Assembly (NCBI GenBank): GCA_013399015.1
Contig: VWZX01005787.1
Location: 36,136-100,135 of the forward strand
Direction: 5' to 3'
Origin: Galbula dea
Lineage: Eukaryota > Chordata > Aves > Piciformes > Galbulidae
DNA length: 64,000 bases
Part shown: positions 23,310 through 36,800 of the stretch, in pieces
Numbering within the stretch: position 1 is the first letter of the stretch
How the letters are laid out: each line of letters begins with the position of its first letter
The notes under the pieces: model-generated
The model's input: the letters and a program-made list of their open reading frames with translations, nothing else
Told to the model about the DNA's origin: nothing
Databases searched by the model: none
Made by a program: the position numbers and the translations under genes

Positions 23310-25968
23310 AACACTTCTCTTACAGAGCACTGCTTGTTTTTAACATGGTGAAGAGGTGAAACCTGGGAGGCCAAAGACCTAATGGGGTGAAATGGATAAC
23401 TTATTTGACATAACAGAAGCCAAAATACAGAAAGTGAAAAGAAATTCTGACAAGTCAAAACAGACGCACATGGAAAGAATGAACTAAATCTTGGAAGCTA
23501 GACTCTGAACCCAAGCCTCAAGTACAAGAGCATTAATCGTCCTTCAATGTTCTGCAAAAATAATTCTGAACCCAACCCTTTTGCAAAGTTTGAAACCATT
23601 TACACTCAAGGTCAACAAACTGTCAATTTTATCTTCTGTCCCATTGCAAAGATCTCTGCAGAAAGTACTTTCATAGTGAATACAGAAATAATAAATCTTC
23701 TCTACAAAACATGGTTTTACTATGAGTCTATGAATGCCTTCAACAACCATTGTATTGCTTTTTACAACGATGCAATATCTTTAAGAGACATGAAAGTGCC
23801 CACAGCTTGGTTAGAGGAAATGAAGGTGAGAGATATATTCGCACATTTCTCCTATTTTCATCTTCCTTTTCCTTTGGTTATGAGCAAACTCCTCTCCAGC
23901 CCATTTTTGTAGATTACTTCTATTTTTCCTTTTGTTCCTGTTTCCAAGAATACATCTTCAGACTCAATTCAAGCATCAATACATGGCAATTACTAAAGAA
24001 ATAAAATACTATTACTCCCATCTTCAAGCATTTTGGCCTCATTCTTCTTGGCTTTTCTATTTTCAATATCTGAAGTGCAGCAATCCTTCAGTACCCTTGA
24101 AGAAGTACTTGTTACAATATTGGATGCATTATTCCTTAGAAGAAGAGGAGAAAAAAATATAATCTTCCAATTTATGAGCCATTCTTATTTTTACTCTTCA
24201 CCTTTATTTCTCTTTGTGCTTCCTCTTCCTATGGTCTTCTAAATTATTTCTGAACAAATACAATGTCACTAAGTTGAAACAGTTTTGCTACTACTTCTAT
24301 CAATGTTTTTACTCCAGCCGTCTTTAAGCAGTGCAACCTCACTGCTTTGGCATGAATAACCTTATTTTATTCTCCATAACCCTTCCCCCCCCAACTTTTT
24401 TCCCCCCTCACCTGCTGCAGAGGTGTTTTATTTATTTATTGTTTATTTCAGTATTTCCTTATTCCATTTTTTATGGTTGAAATGAATTTCTGGACAAAGA
24501 TGCATTTGCTTTTACCAAAGGTACAAAGTTCTCTGGATCTAATCTCCTCAAAATCTGTATTATAGAGATGAAGTCAAAGAGTGCCATTCACAAGGGACTT
24601 TCTTATCTACATAAGTAATGAATGTCAAAGATTCTTGTAGAATAAGATAGTGTAGAAGCATTAAAATGTGCTCCAAAGAATGCAAAGAATCAAAGTAAGG
24701 ATCAAATACTTCTTCCCAATCACTCTCCCTGAGATCATTTATGAACATAACTTGTATCACCTCATATAGCAGGGAAATAAGATTAATTCTTTTTGATCAA
24801 AAAAAATAACAAGCTTGTAAACATCCATTACGCTTAATTAATCAACATCAGCTGCAATTGATCCCACTTTACATGTTGGTTGACTTCTGTAAGGTACATG
24901 TTACTAAACATGATCAATGTCTATGCACTTAACATAGTGACAGTGGCAAAGTTAGCAATGGACAATACCACCTACTCATATTGACCAAACCTACCAGGTA
25001 AGGCTTATAAATATTGTCAGATATTAAAATAAGTAGAGATGAGAAGGTCATGAACCAAGACAAGAGGCTAGGGCACGCACAGATGACTTCACAGTCTGGG
25101 CAGTCAAAAAGTTACCTTAAATCACACCACCCAAGAAAACTGCAACAAGTATAGGTGCTGCATTTCCCCACATATCTTCAGATATAAAATGTGCAAGCTG
25201 ACTTCCCTATGGGGGATGCATACACCAAAACAAAGAGAGATCAGTCACCCAAAGGAGTCACACAGACAAGAGAGAATAGTTGGGCAGCTCTTCAGTAATA
25301 TTCTGTGTTTTCGAGACCTCTTCTGAATATTAACCGCAACCACATGGTTGACAAGTCACAGCTATATGAGCCACAGTAATGCCCACAAAAGTAGCACTAC
25401 CTTTATTGTATTCCCTGCAGATAAGGTTTCTAAACACAGCTTGTAGTCCTGTTGCCTCCAAACTGAATGAGCTTGCAAGGGGCAGGATACAGGTACATTA
25501 CACAGTGGTATGACCCATGTCTCTCTTTTCCTGAGCAGTTTGTTGCTACTATACAAATTCAGAATCAATTTCAAGTCTGATACATCTATTCCATAAATTA
25601 GAACTGAAGACATTTGTGAATCCCACATGGTTGCCTTTGGAGAAACACAGCATACCTGTCTGCCTTTATTCCAATGTAACGTTTGCCGAAGTCAGATATA
25701 ACAAAGACTCAGCACATGCAGCTGAATGGTCTTTGGCCTTCAGTCTCAGAATTGTTGACTCTGGTTTGTGAGAGGATTCAACTACTATGAAGACAAGCAA
25801 ACTCAAAAATCTGCATACACTAATGTTATTTATAAATTCTCTAAAACTGTGTGTTATGGAGGACCTAGTGCATGTCAATCTTACAATTGTATTACATGGT
25901 GTACTATTCCCCAAAAGCAGTATTGGAAAGTTCAATTGCAAGGAAGGAGTGTGGAGCAATCCCCATTT
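23310..25968. other. Unique sequence, nothing recognised
   Basis: Overlapping open frames up to 121 codons at 23547-24242 contain no domain or repeat signature and look like chance frames in AT-rich sequence. A short T-tract-rich segment lies at about 24385-24450. Confidence 0.4.
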
Positions 25969-26133
25969 TCGTAGAATCTTAAAATGCTTTGGGTGGAAAG
26001 GGACCTAAAAGATAATTTACTTTCAACCCTGCTGAAATGGGCAGGGACACCTTCCACTAGGTCAAGTTGCTCAAAGCCCCATCCAACCTGGCCTTGAACA
26101 CTCCAGGGATGGGGAAGCCACAACTTCTCTGAG
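25969..26133 (-). mobile_element. Short old CR1 3' end
   Basis: It starts with 'cgtagaatcttaaaatg', then 'tgggtggaaagggacctaaaagataat' and 'caagttgctcaaagccccatccaacctggccttgaacactccagggatgg', a well-known old CR1 3' class distinct from the others here. About 165 bases remain, diverged and without the usual tidy octamers. Confidence 0.8.
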
Positions 26134-29100
26134 CAACTGAGACACAAAGAAGCCAAGAACTAGAAAGTCAACTGCAGGAGGACTTCTGAATGTCTTTAGG
26201 GATCCAGAGCAAATTAATTTGGTCACAATCACTCCCCACATTTGCGATAACAAATTGGGCTTCCCAAACCTGGGGGGAGAAGACCCAGAAAACAGTGTTA
26301 GGACATGGAAGAAGTAATTAATTCTCCTATTTTTGAACCTTATTTCTTCCATGATTTCAAATATACACTTTAACAGCTTTTTGAATGTTTTAGGTGGAGG
26401 AAGGAACTGACAATGCTTAAAAAGTCAAGGAATGAGAACAAAATAAATGAAACATTAAGCAGTGACTGTTTGACACTTTCTTTAAACCTTAGGCCCCTGT
26501 TCACCTTTGCTGAAAGGTGATTCTGTGATGTGCAAAACTAAAGCCTTAGAATGTTATTAGATTTCAAGGGAATTTTATCATATTTTCCTAGATCTAAGCA
26601 AGTACTGGCAGACTGATACAATGTTTATTAATAAAGAGGGATGATGGAAGGCTGTCTGGAAAACTGTTGTGGGGAATACCATGTGGCAAGGAACCTCAAA
26701 TGTATATCTTACTTAACTTGTATGTTCTTATAATGTATTGTAAAGTGCTTTGGGTCATGGGTATAAGATTTAATGTATATTGTTGCTACCTTTAGCAGAG
26801 GTGAGGAACACTTTATGTATTGAACATGCACATATACGTTTATGTCTACATACATGTAAAGCACTATAACTGCAAAAATACACATTCCTTGTAATAAAGC
26901 TTATTCTGAAACCTGGAAGACTTTTAGCTCAGTGTTTGGGAAGAAATTGTGTCACTGGAATACATCTGTCCCTTTTCAAATATAGAGAGGAAAATGAGGT
27001 GACAGTCATGATAGTGATACTGTTGCAGGAATTTCCTTATCTATTTATGTGTGTGCACATAGGTATGTGTGTGTGTGGCTGAAATCACAAATATTTGAAA
27101 TGTTCTTAGAGGACGAGAGTCTCTGACCTGGAAAATGTGGAAATGAAATGTCCATGATGTGACCCACGACATGTCACCACTGAGGAAGATAAGTCTTTGA
27201 TCTTGAAGAGAGAAGTGGTTTCTACAGTACCCCTAGACAAGAAGCAAATAGTAAAAATGACATGGCTAAGTAAATGGTAGATATTTGAAGATACCAGCTC
27301 TGCATAAATTTATGGTTGGGCTGAGCAGATTGGCAAAGTAAAGATCAGGGCTGAACACCTTGAAGCTTGGAAGCTATGTGCTTTCAACATATTTCCTGGT
27401 TTATGTGATTTCCACCTAGAAGAACCCCTGATGGTGGAGTTACTCCTAATGTATGCCATCAGGATGGTGCTTGCAGTCTCCTGACTGTAAATTACAAAGC
27501 TGTCAGCAAAGCCCTGGGTAGTACTATTTCCAGGTGAAGCCAGTGAGGATTTTGAGTTAATAAGAAAGGTAGCTTGGATTTAAACCCTTTTCTTGAAGAA
27601 AGCAGGTAGGGAAAAATGTAGTGTCTTGTTACAAAAAAAAAAAGCAAATAAGTAACTAACTAAATAAGAGAAAAAAGATTATCAAGGCTTGTGTATCAAT
27701 GTTTGTGTGAGAGAAAACTTTAGTGAGAGAGTGAGCTGTGCAAGGGGAGACCATTTGCTCAAGTTGGATAGCATTACTAATACGTAATGACTGCCAGCAA
27801 GGCACTGCGCAGCTGGAATTAATCAGTGTGTGTTGCTGCATAGACAAACGCAGAAAACTTTCCCTGTGTGAAGGCAGCGTGAAGCCCTGCCCTGTGGCTT
27901 GGAAGCACTTCATCAGGCCCTGACAGCACAGTCATCTTTTTTAGACCATCAGTTTTGGCAGGGGGTGGGGGAAATGCACTCCACCCTGCTCAAATGAACA
28001 CCCAGGAGGCACTTTTTGGTTTATTTCATGATAGTTCACAGATCACAACTCTCTGTCTCCTCCTTGATTTTTTTAAAAATTACTCCGTTAGTTTTACTCT
28101 TCTCTTGCCTTATTGCTTGGGCTGAAAAACCACCACATCTTATTTACAGTGAACAGCTATTCAGACAAAAAGTAGCTGCTCTGTTTAGCCAAGTACCTCT
28201 GTGTTACCCAGTTTCTCTGCTTGTTATAATAAGGTGCTTTCTTTTAAACGTGCACTGTGAGAAGGTAGTATTGAAACGTATACAGCAGATGATGTTTCTT
28301 TCTGAAAAGTGGTTTTGAAAACTTGGTTAGCTTAGGGTTATTATTAGTGAAAGATTGCCTAGTAAAAGATAAGCCTATCCAGAAGTGCAGTCCAACTACA
28401 GCTGATTTTAAGCAGACTCATGCGTATGCTTGATTCCTTGCCTCCAAGTCCCTCTGTGCTCCAGTCTGGACCTTGGAGGTGTCTGATTGGCATCATTAAA
28501 TGATTTACCCCAAAGATTTCAGCTTGTCAGTCTTCTTTTATCATGTATCAAATCTCTCTTCCTACACAAATGTATCCATAAGAAATTAAAGCAAATAAGA
28601 AAAATGTTTTGAAAGGGAAATTATGTGGTTTTAGTGCAGAAAATGAGACAAAATGCACTTTTGCAGAGAAAAATACAACTTAGAGTGAAAAGTTTTACCC
28701 TGTTTTTGAGTGAAAACGAAAATAAACATGTTCATACACACAGACATAGAGCTTTAGCTTGCAAACATTGATTTAATGTTAATTTCACCCCTAATTATCC
28801 TCCTAATAGCTATTAAAAGTCTAACATAGTCATCAAATTGAAAATAAGTTCCTGTGCACAGCTTCCAATTGCTGCAGGAATTATGGCTTTATTGCCATTA
28901 TTTACTTCCCCCAGTTATAATGTGTGCCTGCCCTTGTATTACCCTGATGTAAGAGCCAGTGACTCCAGCATGTTTTGTAAAATTATTTTCTTGGTTTTCA
29001 CTTCCCGCCAGCTTCTGTTTCCATCCTGACTCCTCAGCTCCACCTCCTAAGTTATATTCCTGCATTAATGCTACTTTTCCTCCTCTTTCCTCTAGATTTT

Positions 29101-30020
29101 TTTGGTTGGTTGGTTGGGTTTTTTTGTTTCTCTAGACCTTGGCCTAATTCTTTGGTCCCTGTATGGCTGACGAGAGATTTCCCAAGTCTTAGGAGATCCC
29201 CTCAGGTAGTACATTGCCTCTAAATAACTCATATTCATTTCTCTAGATTGGAACTGTGCCAGGCCTATCAGAGATGGAAGAGGGCAGCTAGGAAAGCCAG
29301 AGGTTGTCTGCAGGAGCCAGTGGAAGGTCACTCCTGTTGACCTCCACCAAGTTGCCACATACTCCAGTGAAACAGCCAGGCTGAAACATGTAACTGGTAT
29401 TGGACTGATGCATAATTCGTATTTGATGAACGCACACCTTCCAGAAACACATTCAGTTGTGATCTGCAGGATAAGAGCTGGTGGAGTCAGTGCTTCATTT
29501 GTTAGTTTAACTTTCCTGGCTGAAAAAACAATAAACAAGAAAATGAGAGTTTAAAAAACCACAACCCACCAACTCTGTGCCCAGTTTCTCACTTGAATTA
29601 GTCTTTCATGATCTTTTAGGCTAGTTAACCTTTCTCTTTGGCTTTTAAAAGTTTTGATATTTCCTTCCTTTTGAAGACTCTCAGTCAACTCTCAACACTT
29701 TTTTGATAAATTAAGCAGATTGTATTGCCATGGTGTCTGACTAAGAGGCATATTTTCCAACTCTTAAATAAATGTGTGTCTTTCTTCTGCAATTGAAAGT
29801 TTTCAGTGTGTGGTCTTTCACTTTAAAACACAGGTGTCTGATTTAGGTACAGGATTCCAGTTTTGCCACATAAATGCACAAATCATGAACTAATGGAGAA
29901 GAGAGAAGACCTACATTTCCTTTCCCATAAAGGTAACAAACACATCTACACAGGCCCTTCATCTTCATGACTTATTCTCACCTTTCCTAAGAGCTATTGC
30001 ATTCCCTGTTTGATGGCTTA
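26134..30020. other. Unique sequence with a 3'-UTR-like patch
   Basis: No repeat is recognised over 3.9 kb. The patch at 26640-26905 has the flavour of a transcript end ('attgtaaagtgctttgggtcatgg' and AATAAA at 26893-26898). A (GT)n-like stretch lies near 27048-27078, and a T/G tract with a repeated GGTT unit at 29097-29130. The block at 28740-28930, with several homeodomain-like TAAT cores, may be conserved non-coding DNA. The 148-codon minus-strand frame at 29092-29538 has no recognisable domain. Confidence 0.4.
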
Positions 30021-30110
30021 CACAGAATCACAGAATCACAGAATCAATACGGTTGGAAAGGACCCTCGAGATCACCTAGTCCAACCAATAGCCCTACACT
30101 ACTCTTACCC

Positions 30111-31148
30111 CTAAATCATCCCCTGAAGAAACACATCTACCTGCCTCTTAAAAACCTCCAGGGATGGTGACTCCACCACCTCCCTGGGCAGCTTATTCCA
30201 ATATCTCACAACTCTTTCAGTAAAGAAATTCTTCCTAATATCCAATCTAAACCTACCCTGGCACAACTTAAGTCCATTCCCTCTAGTCCTGTCACGAGTC
30301 ACAAGAGAGAAGAGGCCAACACCCACCTCCCTAGAATGACCTTTCAAGTAGCTGAAGAGAGCAATAAGGTCTCCCCTCAGTCTCCTCTTCTCCAGCCTAA
30401 ACAACCCCAACTCCCTAAGCCTCTNNNNNNNNNNNNNNNNNNNNNNNNNNNNNNNNNNNNNNNNNNNNNNNNNNNNNNNNNNNNNNNNNNNNNNNNNNNN
30501 NNNNNNNNNNNNNNNNNNNNNNNNNNNNNNNNNNNNNNNNNNNNNNNNNNNNNNNNNNNNNNNNNNNNNNNNNNNNNNNNNNNNNNNNNNNNNNNNNNNN
30601 NNNNNNNNNNNNNNNNNNNNNNNNNNNNNNNNNNNNNNNNNNNNNNNNNNNNNNNNNNNNNNNNNNNNNNNNNNNNNNNNNNNNNNNNNNNNNNNNNNNN
30701 NNNNNNNNNNNNNNNNNNNNNNNNNNNNCAACCAATTTTTGATCCAGCCAAGCGTGTGCTCATCCAAGCCATGAGCTGCCGGTTTCTCTAGGAGAATGCT
30801 GTGGGAAACTGTGTCAAACACCTTGCTAAAGTCAAAGTAGACAACTTCCACAGCGCTTCCTTCATCTAATTAGCTAGTTACCCCATCATAGAAGGAGATC
30901 AGGTTGGACAGACAGGACCTGCCTTTTGTGAAGCCATGCTGACTGGACCCAATCCCCTGGCTGCTCTGCAAGTGCTGCAGAAGCGTACTCAGGATGATCT
31001 GCTCCATCAGCTTTCGTGACACAGAAGTCAGACCGACAGGCCTGTAATTTCCCGTATCATCCTTCCTTCCCTTCTTATATATGGGGGTAACACTGGCTGA
31101 TTTCCAGTCTGCTGGTACCTCCCCAGTCAGCCAGGACTTCTGAAACTG
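30111..31148 (-). pseudogene. CR1 ORF2 RT remnant with one nonsense codon
   Basis: The minus-strand frame begins at RT blocks SWLTGEVPADWKSASVTPIY and NYRPVGLTSVSRKLMEQIIL, passes SSQHGFTKGRSCLSNLI, and hits a TAA at 30870-30872 where CR1 normally has Trp (GVTSWVDEG; here GVTS-stop-LDEG). It then continues in the same frame into motif A (FDFSKVFDTVSH, Asp present). The core (motifs B and C, thumb) is hidden by the N gap. After the gap the C-terminus is intact (LEKRRLRGDLIALFSYLKG, VTRDRTRGNGLKLCQGRFRL) and ends FLQGMI at the natural stop, as in the 42585 copy. Confidence 0.88.
30425..30728. other. Assembly gap, 304 N
   Basis: A run of N within the CR1. Flanks align to 42898 and 43542 in the sister copy, where 643 bases intervene, so the N count underestimates the missing sequence if the element is undeleted. 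Both 304 and 643 leave remainder 1 on division by three, so reading-frame continuity across the Ns is uninformative. Confidence 0.97.
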
Positions 31149-31150
31149 GC

Positions 31151-33827
31151 TTCTGTAACTCTCATCCATTAACAATAAACCCAGAAGTCATCCTGTCTCA
31201 TCTTTGGGCTGCAAACACAGGATGGTCACCTACTCAACAGCAAGAGATAAGCAATCACAAAAGGACATTCAACATTTAATGGGCACTCAATTGCTTCTCC
31301 ACTGATTACAAAAGAAGTTTTACATAAGTAGCTTTCCTGCGGGTATGCCAATTAGATGTTTATTGTATAGTGGATTTTTCATTCTGGTCTAAATGTGTTT
31401 CTGAACTCCTCAACAAACCCATATTTTTTCGTGTTATTAGTGAGCACAGTATCAAACAATTGGTATCACAAAGTCAAACACATGGTTCTTAATGATAACA
31501 CTTTGCTTCAAAAGACCTTATATTTCACATAATACAGCCACTGTCAAGTATGTGATCAATGTATGTGGTTTTACTGCGGCGTAGATGTAAGTGAAAAGGA
31601 GTGTCCTTGCTAAGACTGGCTACTGTAGGACAAGAAGACTGCAGAACAAGATGTATGTATGGCTAGATGGCTACACTGCCTCAGGAAGAGAACTGCTGGT
31701 GCCTGTCCTGTCATGTAGCACTTCTGAGTAATGGTTCTCTACCATAAATGTCCAAAGAGCTTTAAAGGCCATGGGGTGGAGAGAAAAGTCAATAACAGTA
31801 ATTCATAAAGGCTGTGGTTGCACTTCACTGTTTATCAGAATTCTCCAATGGGAACTGAAGTCTCTAAATGGGAACTGAAATGGAGAGTTTTAAAACAACT
31901 TTAGACAAGTTTCATCATGGACCTAAGGACTTGTGAGATTCCTCTGTCAGAAGCATGCTTAAAAATTCCAGAATTTTTTTCAGCCGTATGAGTCACTAGT
32001 CATTTCTAGAAGTCACATACTGTCTTCCTCTTGCCAATAAATAGCACATTGTATCATTACACCTTTTGGGAACATGAGGTTGACTTTCAGAGTTGCCTGA
32101 AGGCTTGTTTTTGTGCTTTTTCATCAGTTTTGGGTTTCCACGTTTTATGTTCTCCTGCAACAAATACTGGGAAAACTTGAATTTTTCTCAAAAAAAAAGA
32201 CTATTTTTTTCAGAAAGAGTATTTGCACATATGCAAATGAGGAACTAGTAAGGAGAGGTCTTTACTCCTGAAGTACAGTCATACATCAAGTGGACTGTGG
32301 TTTCTAACTAGAAATTAATAAAAATGCATGCAGTAATTGAAATCAGCAAGTCAAGACAAATAAGAAGGTTTAGAACTGCAAGAGAACTTACTTGGAGGTT
32401 TTGTAGAGGTTATATTACCTGTTGTCTGTAGTCAAAGCAGACCACTTTAAGGATAATTCATCATCTGTTCACAGTCAGTAAACCCTTCCCTTGGGTTGTA
32501 CATTCCCTGCTACAGGAACATTGCTACAGGTACAACATTTTCTCCAGATTTATCATAGATATATTTCATAAAATCTGGTCTTGCATCACCTCTGTACTGT
32601 GAAATTTGTCTCTTTGGGACTGGGGTTTAGAAACTTTAATGGTAATGTAATTATACATTATACAGTGGTTTATTTCCAGCTTTGAAATAAACTGCTCAAC
32701 CACCAGTTAGAAATCAAAGCTGTTTTCTACAAACATACATTGGTTTGCAATGTCTTTTCCCTTCAGTCTCCTTCCCTGACATCTCACTTCCATCACCTGG
32801 TTCATCCCCAAAGTACAGAAAGTTAATTTTGTGGGAAATATGTTGATTTAATTTCTTAACGGTGAAATCAAAGCTTATAATGAATCTGCAAGCAGTTGTC
32901 CCTGACAAACAAAATTGCTGCCAAACAACATATTTGTCCAGAAATCAAATTTTTAGGTGTTACTGTTTACTAAGAAATATTATCAGATCATTTTTGTTCC
33001 CACAAAATTCTATAAAGCCTCTATTTGATTTCTATTCAATAAAGATGAGATGGAGAAGGGCAGGGGGAAACAACTGAAATTTCTTAATGTTATCTAGGCT
33101 TACTGGCTTTGAATAGAATGGATTTAATATTAGGTATTTCCATCTTTGCCCTTCATTTGATATAAGACATTAGGAAACAAACACTATGTAATAATTTAGC
33201 CTTACCTCTCAGTGTATTTTTAATAGACAAGTGGTTAAAGAATACTTTATCAGGTAGTTTTAAAGACTTCTGTGTAATTAAATGCAACCAGTTTGCCTTA
33301 GTCACACTCAAATGTACAAATTCCAGTTCCAACTTCTTTAGAGGTATAAAGGATTTTTACCAATGCTATTACTATTTCCTACCCTAAGCTTCTTACAGTC
33401 ACGAAGTGTACAGTTTTTTAATCTGACACCACTTCTAAAGAGCATTGAAGAATTATTCTCCTTATCTTTATGCAGCAAAACCTCAAACAAATTGAAGCCC
33501 AGATCCTCAAGATCATTTTCATAGTTAGATCCCTTAGATTTAAAGGGAAACCTTAGAAGGTTGAGGAATTTGGTCCAGGTGATTTCTTCAGTCACAGAGA
33601 ACATGTGTGGAGGGAAGCAGCTGAACTGTAGCAACCTTAGATCTATAACCTCTTCCTAAACTCAAGATGATCTTTTTCCTGATCCTTTTCCCTAAGGACC
33701 AAAATCACAATGGAGGGAAGTCCTTTCCTTTTCTGAGTGAGAAGCACATTTGATTTGGGAGTTCAAGAATGAAAAGTACAAATACCAAATGCTCTTAAGA
33801 TTCTTTCAAGTCTCCTTTTCTAACTTA
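31151..33827. other. Unique sequence, nothing recognised
   Basis: AT-rich with no repeat or exon supported. A small imperfect duplication of 'gggaactgaa' occurs near 31850-31880. Confidence 0.4.
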
Positions 33828-33886
33828 ATGGTTGGACTTGATGATTTTAAAGGTCTTTTCCAACCTAAATGATTCTATGATTCTTT
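33828..33886 (+). mobile_element. Very short CR1 3' terminus
   Basis: 'atggttggacttgatgatt' followed by 'aaaggtcttttccaacctaaatgattctatgattct' is the last ~60 bases of a CR1 with two tail octamers. It is extremely 5'-truncated. The wording differs from the other tail classes in this window. Confidence 0.8.
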
Positions 33887-36800
33887 TTAATGCATAGCAG
33901 AGGGGTTTGTGGATTGCAGCGACTGAAGGCAGCAGAAGGCTTTTTTTTTTCTGGGCTATGGGTTTTCTTCTAGACTTAGGTCTTATGCTCTTCATAATGC
34001 CATAAAAATAATAGGCATGATTAAGAAGCAACAAAAATAGTTTAATTTTAATTTGTTTCATGTATTCATAACACCAATTTAATTAAATATATTTTCTCAT
34101 GGATGACTTTTGGAAGATGCCTAGAAATCATAAGAAAATTTTGAAGTTTGTGGAGCCACCTGTCCTTTTTTGGGAATTAAACAAAGCAATTATTCACACA
34201 AGTTAGCTGTTCATCCTCTCCAGTAATGCAGACTCTCTTCCCTAAGTCAGGATGGACACATGAATGCAGGGCATGCACATAGGTAACTCAGAGAGAAAGA
34301 GCAGCTCTAACATAAATCCAGCCAATCAGGAGCCACAAGGATCTGAAGGATATTTAATCCTTTAAGGATTACTTCTGGTATGACCATCATAAACAATACA
34401 AGAAATAGCTGTGGTTTAACAGCTAGGCCAAAAGGTGCTATATGTCTGTATATATTCAACAGGCTCCTCCTCAAACTCTTCATCTCTCTGTATTGCCCTT
34501 TAATGGCAGAATCTTTTTTCATCGGCTCAATTCTATGAAATCTTACGTATGTTCTTAACTTTATGAACCCTGTGCCATCCCACTGACTTCAGCATAGCTA
34601 CCCTGGTGCAAAATTAAGAATACATATAAATCATTTCAAGTCTGAACCTATAGTACAACATGGTGAATAATTTCTCTTCAGGAATGCATTTATTTCCTAA
34701 AGGCACCATTTCAGCTTAAAGCTTTCACATGTTTGTGTTATACTTAATGAACCAGCAGGGAAGAAGTGTTGAAGGACAACAGGAAGTGCCCCAAAATACA
34801 TATTATTAAACACAATATTTTAAATTTCGGGAGATAAAGCCACAAAGGAATTTAGATGTCACAACAATGTCTAAGAATGAAGTGTTGAAGAAATTTATAC
34901 ATTTTCATCTCAGCTAAAATGAGCAGGATAATCATCTACGAAGAAGGAAGCTGGAGTTTAAATTTCCTCTTTGCTTGAAAATTAATTTAAATTTATGTCT
35001 ACAGCACCTCTAGCAAATTATGACTTAAAAAAATGACTCTGGAATCTGGAAAGTTTATGCAAGGCCAGGTTTGTGAACCCATCCTCTGGTGATTTTAGTG
35101 CTCCCTTCCAAATCCTAAATGCACCATAAAACAGACAAGTGAAAGGAAAACAAGCAAACAAACAAGGAAAAAAACAAGACGAAGATGTCATATTTCCAGA
35201 GTGATTAGAAGCAATGTTGTGGCATTTTACTTTATCATATTTATTACTGGCTGATACAAACAATAAGAAACTATTCCCAAAGATCTAGCTATGACAATGT
35301 TGGCTCTACTGCTAGTCTCAGTATCTAAATATTAAATATTTATTACAGTTTTATAAAATTTTACATTCATTGCACGGCCTGTTTCTTTTAGCAGTCCTCA
35401 AGGGACTGTGAACATTCTGTATTTGCTTCCCCTTTACAGTACATTGGACATTTTTTCATAGTAACCCTATTAAACTATGTGTTTCCCCAGTTTCCTGCAG
35501 ACTGTCACTGAGTCACATTGGTATCAGTGTAGAAAATCCAGCTAAGTCTTATTGATGTCAGTAAGAAAAAGGATGGAAAAAAATTACCAAAATTCTTAAA
35601 ATTATTGCAGTCAACAAGACTGTCCTCAGTCAGGTCACTCATGTTGAATTGCAACTTCCTTTCTGCATTTGCATGTAGATTGTCAATGACTTCTTGACTG
35701 TCTGTATAGCATTGTGAATATTGTCAGCATGACACAAATAAATGAGCTAATGAATAAATAATAGCAATCAATAGAAACAAACACAGAACTGATTGGCCTC
35801 CTCTTTGTTCTCACTGAATGAGATGTCAAAAGTATTCAAGCAGCATAAATTATAAAATACAGTTTCATCACTAGAAAGTCTGTGTTTCAATATTTTAAGA
35901 AACCTACAGTATGAATAAGGTAATGTGCTGGCTATAAAACATTTAGATAGGTTTTTTGTTGCTGTTTTGCTTTCAACAAATGCTTATCTCCTCCCATTGA
36001 AGTCAACAAAAATCCTCCTGTTGCAGAATGGCTTCCAAAATCTTCTAAATGGTTACTACAAAACAAAGTTTTACAATTTTTTTAAATCTGTTTTTAACTT
36101 TTTTTACGTAGAGAAATTCTCCTTTGTAAGTGGTTTTTGTGTCACAGAAAACCAGTTTGACCCAGTTTCCCAAATATCTGAGGAATTAAGAGACATACAC
36201 TTGCCAGAGACTTTCTGCATATGGTTAAATGGTGAAATGATCTTATGACAGCAGCATGATGCCCAGTCTTACCATACAGACACACCAGAAAAACCCCTAA
36301 ACCCAGAAAAATACAAAAACTCACAAACCCCCAAAACCAAAAAAAAAAACCCCAAACAACAAAAACCTTAAACCTAGTAGCATTGCATGAACAATCATAC
36401 AAAAAATCTGTAAAGTGGAGCGTGTCTTGCAGCATCTCTTCCCCACTGGACATGAAACTCTGTTTCATTAGACAAAGAAGGATCCAACAGATAAAAGCCA
36501 AAAGATTATGAGGGGTTGAGTTGCACCCATGTGTAACTTTTTTGTGGTTCCATATGGTTATTTACAATACATGTATAGTGAGATAATACCACAGGTTATT
36601 TTCTCTAGTAGAATACGTAACTATTGTTAAGTAACTGATGACAAAGGCTGGCACATTATTAAGAGCTGGACTGAGTTCAGAATTTAATATTCCCCTCGCA
36701 TTTCAAACAGTTTTCAATGTCCACAACTGCCACCTAACATTGTTTCCAAGTTGCAATTCAGTAGGAGAAAAATAGCTATCCATGTAGGGCTTCACATTGA

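Larger units (their letters stand above)
30021..31150 (-). mobile_element. CR1 LINE, younger class, with assembly gap
   Basis: The tail begins 'cacagaatcacagaatcacagaatcaatacggttgg', then 'ccaaccaatagccctacactactcttacccctaaatcatcccc'. This 3' class is shared only with the copy at 42511-43556. The element extends through the C-terminus, an N gap, and on to the start of RT near 31148 ('cagccaggacttctgaaactgg'). It is well preserved apart from one nonsense codon. Confidence 0.93.

Noticed and set aside
29092..29538. 148-codon minus-strand open frame
   Set aside because: It has no domain or repeat signature. The C-terminal Lys/Asn/Pro-rich end comes from a T/G tract, and no splice context is convincing.
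30336..30791. Open frames of 100-150 codons on both strands at 30.3-30.8 kb
   Set aside because: Most of their length is N. Only the CR1 RT frame on the minus strand has identifiable sequence on both sides.
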